Source: Anaerolineae bacterium (GTDB taxonomy: Bacteria; Chloroflexota; Anaerolineae; Aggregatilineales; Phototrophicaceae). Taken from it: DNA of 8,259 nt. The translations under genes and the position numbers were made by a program. Positions 1 through 5,517 of the stretch are shown piece after piece (position 1 is the stretch's first letter; each line of letters begins with the position of its first letter). Below the pieces are notes generated by a model that saw only the letters and a program-made list of their open reading frames with translations, made no database searches and had not been told where the DNA came from. The DNA lies in assembly GCA_020848855.1 (NCBI GenBank), contig JADLHH010000120.1, positions 1-8,259 of the forward strand, given 5' to 3'.

Positions 1-646
1 ATTCTTCTGAGGACATAATCGAATTGCCATCATAAATGTACGACGTGATCCAGTCGTAATGCAATTCATATCCGCTCTCAACAACTGTACGCATCTGATC
101 ATAGCTGTCTTTTTGTTCTGGATCGAGCAAGGCTAATATCTGGAATTGGTTAGATAAGAGCCATCTTTCATTCCTCGATAACTTGGTGCGACCTTCTTTA
201 TCAAGCTCTTTGGGGTCTATTGTGGGGTGTTCGAGTGATCTGATTGCAGACCAAAGCTTCGTCACGCTAGGAGTGTCGCGCAAACCACGTTGGAGATCGA
301 CGTATTGAATGGTCTTCAAATGATCACTAAGATCAGCATCAATTTCGCTTGGATAGTCCTTTTTCAAACGACGTACTATAACAGGCAGAATTCTTTTGTC
401 GAACTGAATAGCATGGCGTAACTCCTCTCTGCAATATTGTGAAGTAGTCGATTCATCAGAAAGCAGAAAGATAAATATGTCACATTTATCAATTTCGTTG
501 AGAATTTTTGTCCACCATTCAGCTCCTCCAGTAAGTGCATCATCGAACCAGAGAGTACCATCCGTATACATGGTTTGCATCTGAGGTAATAAGTCGTCCA
601 AAAAAGGACGATCAGAGTGGCTGTAGGAAAAGAAAAACCTTGTCAT
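1..646 (-). CDS. TIR domain protein with C-terminal YfbU-like domain (3' end cut by window)
   Basis: My translation from the ATG at 646 stays open for 215 codons and runs off the window at base 1. Residues 1-135 form a bacterial TIR domain. It begins with FFFSYSHSD, has the FIFLLSDES strand, and then STTSQYCREEL, where E75 aligns with the catalytic glutamate of NAD-cleaving TIR domains (WVHKE in SARM1). After a short linker, residues 155-215 (starting KLSRNERWLLSNQFQIL, then LDP, later ESGYELHYDWI) match the N-terminus of the YfbU family (LSNQY, LDP, GY.L). About 60 of that family's ~160 residues are visible. An in-frame TAG lies eight codons upstream with no other start between, so ATG 646 is the start; AAGGA lies just before it. 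GC is about 42% against 60-68% nearby, which suggests transfer. The likely role is an immune effector that depletes NAD+, with YfbU as sensor or regulator. The TIR call is firm. The YfbU call is strong but partial, and the function is inferred. Confidence 0.85.
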   Translation of the reverse strand, partial: MTRFFFSYSHSDRPFLDDLLPQMQTMYTDGTLWFDDALTGGAEWWTKILNEIDKCDIFIFLLSDESTTSQYCREELRHAIQFDKRILPVIVRRLKKDYPSEIDADLSDHLKTIQYVDLQRGLRDTPSVTKLWSAIRSLEHPTIDPKELDKEGRTKLSRNERWLLSNQFQILALLDPEQKDSYDQMRTVVESGYELHYDWITSYIYDGNSIMSSEE

Positions 647-675
647 GTTCCTTATGACCTCAACACACTAAAGAG

Positions 676-717
676 GAGTTGCTAACCGATAAGTCAATGA
701 CCAGAGGCTAGCAACTC
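676..717. repeat. 9-bp inverted repeat between mmsA and the TIR gene
   Basis: GAGTTGCTA (676-684) and TAGCAACTC (709-717) are perfect reverse complements around a 24-nt loop. Imperfect pairing continues outward (AAGAG near 671 with CTTCTT near 718). It lies just after the mmsA stop and before the TIR start, on the GC-composition boundary. On the minus strand it is followed by a weak T-rich stretch, so it could terminate mmsA transcription. It could equally be an operator for the TIR gene or a scar at the edge of the insert. Confidence 0.5.
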
Positions 718-735
718 ACTTCTTAGGAGCTACTT

Positions 736-2187
736 CTAGAGCCAGCGCTCGATCAGAATCTTCTTGTCGGTGTAGAACTCGATGCCGTCCAAGCCCTGAC
801 CGTGCAGGTCGCCGAAGAAGGAGTCCTTCTGCCCGCCGAACGGGAACGACGCCGTCGCCGCCGCCACGCCGATGTTGATGCCGATGTTCCCGGCGCGCAC
901 GCGGTACTTGAACTCTCGCGCGTGCTTGCCGCTGTTGGTGAACAGGCTGGCGGCGTTGCCGTAGCGGCTGGCGTTGATGGCGTCCACCGCCGTGTCGAAG
1001 TCCGGCACGTGCATGATCGACAGCACGGGTCCAAAAATCTCGTCTTTGGCGACCGACATTTCGCCGGTCACGCCGTCGAGGATCGTCGGTCCGACAAACG
1101 ACCCCTGCTCGAAGCCGGCGACCGACTTGCTGCGCCCGTCCAGCGCGACCTGCGCGCCCTCGCTCACGCCCGCCGCGATCATGCCTTCGATGCGCTCGCG
1201 CGCCGACGCCGAGATGACCGTGCCCATCTGCGTCGTCTCTTCCAGCCCGTAGCCGACGCGCAGATTCGACGCCCGCTTGAGCAGTTCGGCTTTCAGCGGT
1301 TCGTAGGCGTCGCCCACCGCCACCACCACCGACCCGGCGAGGCAGCGCTGCCCGGCGCACCCGAACGCCGACCCCATGATGTTGGCGACGCTCGCCCGCA
1401 TGTCGGCGTCGGGCATCACGGCGATGTAATTCTTCGCGCCGCCCTGCGCCTGCACGCGCTTGCCGTGCTTGGCGCACGTCTCGTAGACGATCCTGGCAAC
1501 CGGCGTCGAGCCGACGAACGACACGCCGACGATGTCCGGGTGTTCCATCACGGCAATCGACGCTTCCTTGCCGCCATGCACCAGGTTGACCACGCCTTCC
1601 GGCAGGTCGAGCTCGTCCAGCAGTTCGTACAGGATGTCCATGCTGATCGGCGTTTGCGGCGACGGCTTGACGATGAACGTGTTGCCGGTCGTGATCGCCG
1701 TCGGCAGGAACCACAGCGGAACCATGTTCGGGAAGTTGAACGGCGTGATCGCCGCGAACACGCCGAGCGGCTGGCGTTCCGCCGTCTCGTCGATGCCGCT
1801 GCTGATATCCTCGACTTTATAGCCGCGCATCAGCGACGGGATACTGGCGGCGAATTCGACGCTTTCGATGCCGCGCCGCACTTCGCCGCGCGCCTCGTCG
1901 CGGGTCTAGCCATTTTCCTTGACCACGATCTCGGCGAGGTCTTCAAAGCGTTCTTCGAGCAGCGCCTTGAAGCGGTACATGTACTGAGCGCGGCTGAGCA
2001 CCGGCGTGCTGCGCCATTCGGGGAAGGCTTCCTTCGCCGCCTGCGCCGCCTTGTCGACATCGGCGCGCGGGCTGTCCGGGACTTCGGCGAGGAGTTCGCA
2101 GGTCGCCGGGTTGTTGACCGGCAGGTATGTGCTCGCCGACGACTGCACCCACTCACCGCCGATGTAATTCTTCAACTGCTTGACCAT
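736..2187 (-). pseudogene. mmsA: Methylmalonate-semialdehyde dehydrogenase (CoA-acylating), interrupted by an in-frame TAG at codon 94
   Basis: The intact enzyme converts (methyl)malonate semialdehyde, CoA and NAD+ to propionyl-/acetyl-CoA, CO2 and NADH in valine or inositol breakdown. ATG 2187 is preceded by AGGAG at 7-nt spacing. The frame is full-length (483 residues; the family is about 490-500) and closed except for TAG at 1906-1908 (codon 94), within VKENG-stop-TRDEARGE, where the family has a conserved lysine (GKT). The flanking halves are in the same frame, so AAG to TAG is one substitution. Downstream are PFNFP (about 148-152), catalytic cysteine C282 in AGQRC, EIFGP (384-388), and the MMSDH-type ending KDSFFGDLHG. 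The usual ALDH base glutamate (ELGGK) is replaced by AQGGAK, as in CoA-acylating members. Without readthrough only a 93-residue stub is made; a GTG at 1881 could restart but would lose the N-terminal part. Sequencing error is possible. Confidence 0.88.
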
Positions 2188-2235
2188 CGTACTGCTCCTG
2201 AACAATATTGGGTTGCTGTTGGGATGTATCGGGAG

Positions 2236-2265
2236 ATATTACCGCTACGCGGAGGGAAATGGCAA
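2236..2265 (-). promoter_or_regulatory. Candidate sigma-70-type promoter for mmsA
   Basis: Read on the minus strand, TTGCCA (2260-2265) and TAATAT (2236-2241) are separated by 18 nt, matching TTGACA at 5/6 and TATAAT at 4/6. Transcription would start near 2229 and give a leader of about 40 nt to the ATG at 2187. It lies back-to-back with the toxin-antitoxin promoter. Confidence 0.4.
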
Positions 2266-2274
2266 TTCTCAATA

Positions 2275-2280
2275 TATAAT
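2275..2280 (+). promoter_or_regulatory. Perfect -10 hexamer upstream of the antitoxin
   Basis: TATAAT lies 26 nt before the antitoxin ATG, with a ribosome-binding site between them (AGGAG 2293-2297). No recognisable -35 is found 16-18 nt upstream, so this may depend on an activator or be weak. The short leader implies transcription starting almost at the ribosome-binding site. Confidence 0.4.
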
Positions 2281-2305
2281 CAGGACAGGTATAGGAGAAG
2301 CAATT

Positions 2306-2617
2306 ATGGTAACCATTCACCTGACCGGACACGTGACCGATGACGGCGAACTGATCTTCGACCCGCCCAAAGATCTGCCGCCGGGTGAGGTTCAGATCAC
2401 GATTGAAGTGCCCGTTGGTGCACCCGCCGAGCAGAATTTCACCGACGAGGAAATCAGGGAACTGTTGACCTTCACGCCCAAAAGCGGCAAGGAGATAGTC
2501 GAAGAAGGCTTGATCGGCGGTTGGGAAGATAAAGGTATTACGGATTCCGTAGCATGGGTTGAGGAGCAGCGCCGTAAGCGGCGGGAGCGCAGACAGCGTG
2601 ACAGCGGCACTTATTGA
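2306..2617 (+). CDS. VapB-like type II antitoxin
   Basis: This is a 103-residue protein. ATG 2306 is chosen because AGGAG at 2293-2297 precedes it by 8 nt; an in-frame extension further upstream overlaps the mmsA start and lacks such a site. Residues 2-35 form a beta-rich segment (TGHVTDDGELIF, LPPGEVQITIEV) of the kind seen in VapB-like DNA-binding antitoxins. The C-terminal half is helical, acidic and then strongly basic (LLTFTPKSGKEIVEEG, GGWEDKGITDSVAWVEEQRRKRRERR), as expected for a toxin-wrapping tail. It overlaps the start of the PIN toxin by 20 nt, implying translational coupling. It should bind and neutralise the PIN RNase and repress its own promoter. Because the partner is frameshifted, it may now be an orphan antitoxin. 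The family is recognised by pattern and arrangement; no motif gives a precise subfamily. Confidence 0.75.
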   Translation: MVTIHLTGHVTDDGELIFDPPKDLPPGEVQITIEVPVGAPAEQNFTDEEIRELLTFTPKSGKEIVEEGLIGGWEDKGITDSVAWVEEQRRKRRERRQRDSGTY

Positions 2618-2980
2618 GACCAATGTGTTGTCGATTTGCTTCGACGATATTCGCCTGCTGTTGCTTGGCTTGATGTTCAGAGCCAGTTTGCCTTTGGAAT
2701 CACGCCGATTGTTTGGATGGAAGTAATTACCGGTGGGGATAATAAAGCGGAGCGGCAGCGTGCAGCGCAAGTAATGGCACAATTTGAGATGGTCTACCTC
2801 ACCGAAGCCGACTTGAAATGGGTGATGGAAGCTCAAATGCGTTACGAACTCAGCCACGGCATCGGGATGATGGACTGTCTGATCGCATCGGCGAGCCATC
2901 GTCTGCAACTGCCGTTGTATACCCACAATCTGAAGCATTTCGCCCCGCTGCTTGGCGACTTAGCGCAAAAGCCGTACTAG
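2598..2980 (+). pseudogene. VapC-like PIN-domain toxin, frameshifted near 2639
   Basis: The expected start is GTG 2598, overlapping the antitoxin end, and gives MTAALIETNVLSIC. The rest of the PIN domain lies in another frame (2639-2980): LRRYSPAVAWL, ITPIVWMEVITG, MRYELSHGIGMMDCLIAS, LYTHNLKHF. One extra C at about 2639 (TGC CTT) would join the two into a 127-residue protein of normal PIN length, so I infer a one-base deletion. In the restored protein the acidic site would be E7, E42, D93 and N111. The first position is normally Asp (IDTN) and here is Glu, a second mild oddity. PIN toxins are Mg2+-dependent RNases that cleave tRNA, rRNA or mRNA. The shifted ORF alone (TTG 2636) lacks the first catalytic residue and strand and should be inactive. 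A sequencing indel is the main alternative. Confidence 0.8.
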
Positions 2981-2981
2981 G

Positions 2982-3422
2982 TTATCCCCCGCTCAGCCGT
3001 TCCCACACCAGCGTCCCGGTCAGGCTCGCGCCGCCGCGCAGAATTGGCGGTGTGGTCAGCGTCAGCCGGCTGCCCTCAAACGTGAAATACCGCACCTGCT
3101 CACTGCCGACGCGATTCGGGAACAGGCTCCCGCGCAGGTGATGCGTCACGATCCGCTGCGCCTCGTCCACCGTGTACGTCCCGAAATAAGCGTTGTAGCC
3201 TTGATACGCCGCCCGGATTTCGTCGTTCGTCCCGTCCAGAACGTCGCCGGACGCGAATAACGGGCGGTCGACGCGCATGATCTGCACCGCCATGCTGCCG
3301 GCTGCGTCGTACATGATCATGCCCACCGCGTCACTCCCCGCCGGATAGACGACCTGACCGCTGCCATCCCGAAATTCCTGCGATACCAGCGCCCACGTCC
3401 CCACAAACCGATCTTTGAACAC
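2982..3422 (-). CDS. Lipocalin-like domain protein
   Basis: This 146-residue protein begins FKDRFVGTWALVSQEFRDGSG, the typical opening of the lipocalin-like (Lipocalin_5-type) family, with GTW at the first strand. It continues as a beta-barrel pattern: VGMIMYDAAGSMAVQIMR, YFGTYTVDE, HHLRGSLFPN, QVRYFTFEGSRLTLTTPP, LTGTLVWERL. No signal peptide is seen, so it is probably cytoplasmic. I prefer the GTG at 3422 because AAGGA (3429-3433 on the complement) sits 6 nt upstream. An ATG at 3446 would add eight residues but has no ribosome-binding site. The TAA stop at 2982 is one base from the toxin stop, so the two genes converge with no room for a separate terminator. The ligand and role are unknown, as for most members. 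Confidence 0.75.
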   Translation of the reverse strand: MFKDRFVGTWALVSQEFRDGSGQVVYPAGSDAVGMIMYDAAGSMAVQIMRVDRPLFASGDVLDGTNDEIRAAYQGYNAYFGTYTVDEAQRIVTHHLRGSLFPNRVGSEQVRYFTFEGSRLTLTTPPILRGGASLTGTLVWERLSGG

Positions 3423-3455
3423 GGCATTTCCTTTCGTAGCCGCCATGAATGATAA

Positions 3456-3490
3456 GGGCGCGTACCTGCTTCGCAAGCCAAGCCGCGCCC
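3456..3490. repeat. Two-level palindrome between the lipocalin-like and secreted-repeat genes
   Basis: GGGCGCG (3456-3462) pairs with CGCGCCC (3484-3490), enclosing the inner palindrome GCTTCGCAAGC (3468-3478; a 4-bp stem around CGC). It starts 33 nt beyond the stop of the 3523-5259 gene on the minus strand and is followed by TTATCATT, so it may act as a weak terminator. It also resembles short dispersed palindromic elements of GC-rich genomes. Only one copy is in the window. Confidence 0.5.
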
Positions 3491-3522
3491 CTACAAAACC
3501 CCAATAAATTGACCCGCCCGAT

Positions 3523-5259
3523 CTACCGAATGGTCGGGTCGCTGATCCACACGTCCTGCGAATACCTCGTGCTGCTTTCGATGAGCAGGTTGGACGAGTA
3601 CCCGTAGCGGAACTCGAACACGTTCAAGCCGTTGAACGTCGACAGGATCGGCTTGGACGCCCCGGTATTGTTGTCGTACACCGACAGCACCGGCTCGCAG
3701 CCCTCGGCGACTTCCGCGCTCTGCGGGCAGATTTCCAGCGACACCTGCGCCGTGCGCGTCTGCAGGTTGTCGAACACGTAGGTCACGCGCACCTGGCTCC
3801 ACTGCACCAGCCGCTTGTCCGCCACCTGCCCGCTGAAGCTGGGCGTGGCGACCGGCGTGGTATCCACCAGCACCGACAGCAGCGGACCCGACCCGGTCGG
3901 CGTGGGCGTCGGTCCTGGACCGTTGCACCAGATCGCATCGCAGAACGCCAGCGGGTCGACGCCTTCCAGCGTCGGCAGGCTGCGGAACGTCGTCTCGGTG
4001 ATCGTCGTGAAGCGCATGTCGACATACAGCGCGAAGTCGACGCCCTGCACGAACATCATGTTCGAGTCGCCGAAATTGCGGTACAGCGCGCGGAACTGCG
4101 TCCCGGCGGGCATCACGCCCATGTACTGGAGCGCCCCCACGTCCAGGTAGCTGAACGCGTAGGTCGATTCGCCGGTCATCATCGCTTCTTCGGCGATGGC
4201 GTCGATGCGGGGCGGGTTCTCGACAATCGCGTTGACGACTTCCGTCACCTGCGAGCAGTAATCCAGCGCTGTGGGGTCGATGCTGGCGAGCGTGAATTCC
4301 GAAAACGCCTGCTGATCGAGGAAGGCGAGGCTGCGCACCATCGGGTCGCAGCGCTCGACCGGGTTCACGCCCTGCCAGCCGTTCGGGCGGCTGCCGATGC
4401 CGAGTGTCACGTCCGCCAGCAGTTCGAGGTCGTGCCGCAGGTTGAGGTACGAAGTCGCCGGCGAATTCGATGTCCCGCCGATCCAGCCGAGCGGGCGGTT
4501 GCCCGCGCCCAGCCGGTCGTCCGCCAGCAAATCCAGGTCGAGGCGGATTTCCCCGGCGAAGTTGGGCGAGGTGATGTCGCGGTTGCCGATGTAATTATCC
4601 GGGCGCGTGTTCAGCCCCAGCAGTTCGTCCGCGAGCCGTTCGAGGTCGCCGCGCACCGCGCCCAGCAGCGTGATTGGGTCGGGCAGCACGCCGTTCGCGT
4701 CCGCTTCGCCGAACACCAGGTTCACCAGCGTATCCTCGATCTCGGCGGCGACGGTGTCGCAGTAATTCAGCGCCGAATCCGGTGTGGTTGGGCGGATGTT
4801 GTAGAAGCGGTCAAGCACCGTCAGCACATTCTGAAGGGTGCGGCTGCACTGTAGAATCTTGGAAGCGCCGCGCCAGTCCGCCGGACGCTGCTCGCGCCCG
4901 TACACCTCGTCGGCGGAAAGCTCCAGGTCGTGGCGCACGTTGCGGGCGAGGATTTCCACGATGGCGACCGGCGCGCCGATCCAGTCCGGCGGGCGGGTGT
5001 CGGGTCCAAAAATGGCGTTCGCCAGAATCTCGTTGTCGAACCACAGGTCGGAGACGATGGTCGGCGAGGACAGATCGGTGTTGAACGACCATTCCGTCGG
5101 GCGCACGCCCTGGCTCAGCACCTGATCCGCCAGCAGTTCGAGGTCGGCGCGGGTGTCGAACACCAGTTGCTCGAAAATATTACTCTGCGCGACCGCCGCA
5201 TTAAGCGACAACAACAGCGCACAAATCAGCGAAAGCCAGATCAGTTTTGAGCGTCGCAT
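3523..5259 (-). CDS. Secreted protein with six 36-residue repeats in two triads
   Basis: The 578-residue protein starts at ATG 5259 with a clear signal peptide (RRSK, hydrophobic 5-20, cleavage after AAVA at 24), so it is exported. Repeats start at residues 36, 72, 108 and again at 202, 238, 274: a period of exactly 36. Consensus is D-L-E-L-L-A-D..LG...RP..W.G. The first D, the A, and the RP pair are invariant in all six; the aromatic is W in five and Y in one. Each triad is followed by a helical module with two cysteines (C138/C167; C304/C335) ending in AL[ND]YC, so the triad-plus-module unit is duplicated. Residues 350-445 are unassigned. A GPGPTPTPTGSG linker (447-458) leads to a beta-rich C-terminal domain with C511 and C521. 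No enzyme motif is seen. A surface or cell-wall interaction role is a guess; I do not recognise the family. Confidence 0.8.
   Translation of the reverse strand: MRRSKLIWLSLICALLLSLNAAVAQSNIFEQLVFDTRADLELLADQVLSQGVRPTEWSFNTDLSSPTIVSDLWFDNEILANAIFGPDTRPPDWIGAPVAIVEILARNVRHDLELSADEVYGREQRPADWRGASKILQCSRTLQNVLTVLDRFYNIRPTTPDSALNYCDTVAAEIEDTLVNLVFGEADANGVLPDPITLLGAVRGDLERLADELLGLNTRPDNYIGNRDITSPNFAGEIRLDLDLLADDRLGAGNRPLGWIGGTSNSPATSYLNLRHDLELLADVTLGIGSRPNGWQGVNPVERCDPMVRSLAFLDQQAFSEFTLASIDPTALDYCSQVTEVVNAIVENPPRIDAIAEEAMMTGESTYAFSYLDVGALQYMGVMPAGTQFRALYRNFGDSNMMFVQGVDFALYVDMRFTTITETTFRSLPTLEGVDPLAFCDAIWCNGPGPTPTPTGSGPLLSVLVDTTPVATPSFSGQVADKRLVQWSQVRVTYVFDNLQTRTAQVSLEICPQSAEVAEGCEPVLSVYDNNTGASKPILSTFNGLNVFEFRYGYSSNLLIESSTRYSQDVWISDPTIR
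4333..4656 (-). repeat. Second triad of 36-residue (108-bp) repeats
   Basis: Units at residues 202-237, 238-273 and 274-309 of the secreted protein, at exactly 108-bp spacing. Cores are VRGDLERLADELLG, IRLDLDLLADDRLG and LRHDLELLADVTLG, each followed by RP. DNA at 4412-4432 is identical over 21 nt to 5126-5146 in the first triad, supporting origin by duplication. Confidence 0.85.
4831..5154 (-). repeat. First triad of 36-residue (108-bp) repeats
   Basis: Units at residues 36-71, 72-107 and 108-143. Cores are TRADLELLADQVLS, LWFDNEILANAIFG and VRHDLELSADEVYG, each followed by RP and W in register. The middle copy is the most diverged (N for the second D). The third merges into the cysteine module at C138. 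Confidence 0.85.
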
Positions 5260-5299
5260 CGCGCATCCGTTCTCCAGGAGGAAATACCGCACAAGTCTA

Positions 5300-5327
5300 A
5301 TTATAGTCACTGGGCGAGACAGGGCAA
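5300..5327 (-). promoter_or_regulatory. Promoter of the secreted repeat protein
   Basis: On the minus strand TTGCCC (5322-5327) and a perfect TATAAT (5300-5305) lie 16 nt apart; transcription would start near 5293, 34 nt before the ATG at 5259. A second TATAAT occurs at 5327-5332: the 9-mer AATTATAGT is repeated directly at 5299-5307 and 5326-5334, which may mean two alternative start sites or a repeated operator. Confidence 0.5.
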
Positions 5328-5344
5328 TTATAGTGCGGAGGACT

Positions 5345-5361
5345 GAGTGCCGAGTACCGAG
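5345..5361. repeat. Short heptad repeat GAGT(G/A)CC
   Basis: GAGTGCC (5345-5351), GAGTACC (5352-5358) and a partial GAG follow in tandem. This resembles the short heptanucleotide tandem repeats common in cyanobacterial and some other bacterial intergenic regions. Only two copies, so weak. Confidence 0.3.
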
Positions 5362-5380
5362 AGGATCAAGAAGTTGAAAC

Positions 5381-5402
5381 GGACGGTTTTGAATGTCCGT
5401 CC
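5381..5402. repeat. Hairpin GGACGG / CCGTCC
   Basis: A perfect 6-bp GC-rich stem (5381-5386 with 5397-5402) around a 10-nt AT-rich loop. It lies between the three-stem palindrome and the promoter of the secreted-protein gene. Could help terminate transcription from the sigma operon, though no strong T-run follows on the minus strand. Confidence 0.4.
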
Positions 5403-5422
5403 CTGAAGTCGAGGAGGAGAAA

Positions 5423-5473
5423 GCTCACAAGCTAACCAAAAGTTAGCCGCGAACCGGAGGTTCGCGCGTGAGC
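5423..5473. repeat. Three-way-junction palindromic element
   Basis: An outer stem GCTCAC (5423-5428) with GTGAGC (5468-5473) encloses two perfect hairpins: GCTAAC (5431-5436) with GTTAGC (5442-5447), loop CAAAA; and CGCGAACC (5448-5455) with GGTTCGCG (5459-5466), loop GGA. All 20 base pairs are Watson-Crick and only three junction bases are unpaired. It lies 45 nt past the stop of the sigma operon's last gene on the minus strand, where it could act as a 3' terminator or stabiliser. It may instead be a dispersed REP/MITE-like element or a structured RNA. Confidence 0.65.
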
Positions 5474-5517
5474 CGGGGTGGGGTAAAAAGGCGGGTAATG
5501 CCATTGTCGTGCTCTGC

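Noticed and set aside
376..561. 61-codon minus-strand frame inside the TIR gene
   Set aside because: Different frame from the TIR-YfbU protein and without motifs of its own.
716..1714. 332-codon minus-strand frame within mmsA
   Set aside because: Out-of-frame shadow with extreme Arg/Gly content and no recognisable motif.
1906..1908. TAG in mmsA as pyrrolysine or a reassigned sense codon
   Set aside because: Five other genes here end in TAG, the position is an ordinary conserved lysine, and no recoding element is apparent.
802..2343. 513-codon open frame on the plus strand across mmsA
   Set aside because: It is antisense to mmsA, its product is a His/Arg/Ala-rich low-complexity protein typical of the complement of a GC-rich gene, and mmsA on the other strand has clear family motifs.
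2634..2645. Programmed -1 ribosomal frameshift in the PIN toxin
   Set aside because: No X-XXY-YYZ slippery heptamer is in register; a single lost base explains the change more simply.
2153..2938. 261-codon minus-strand frame opposite the toxin-antitoxin pair
   Set aside because: The plus strand carries recognisable VapB and PIN motifs with a ribosome-binding site and promoter; the opposite frame shows no family pattern and also overlaps the mmsA start.
4432..4854. Plus-strand frames opposite the secreted repeat protein
   Set aside because: Arg-rich shadows whose periodicity merely mirrors the 108-bp repeats of the real gene.
5259..5266. Alternative ATG at 5266 for the secreted protein
   Set aside because: It is better spaced from GGAG but is in another frame and does not encode the signal peptide or repeats.
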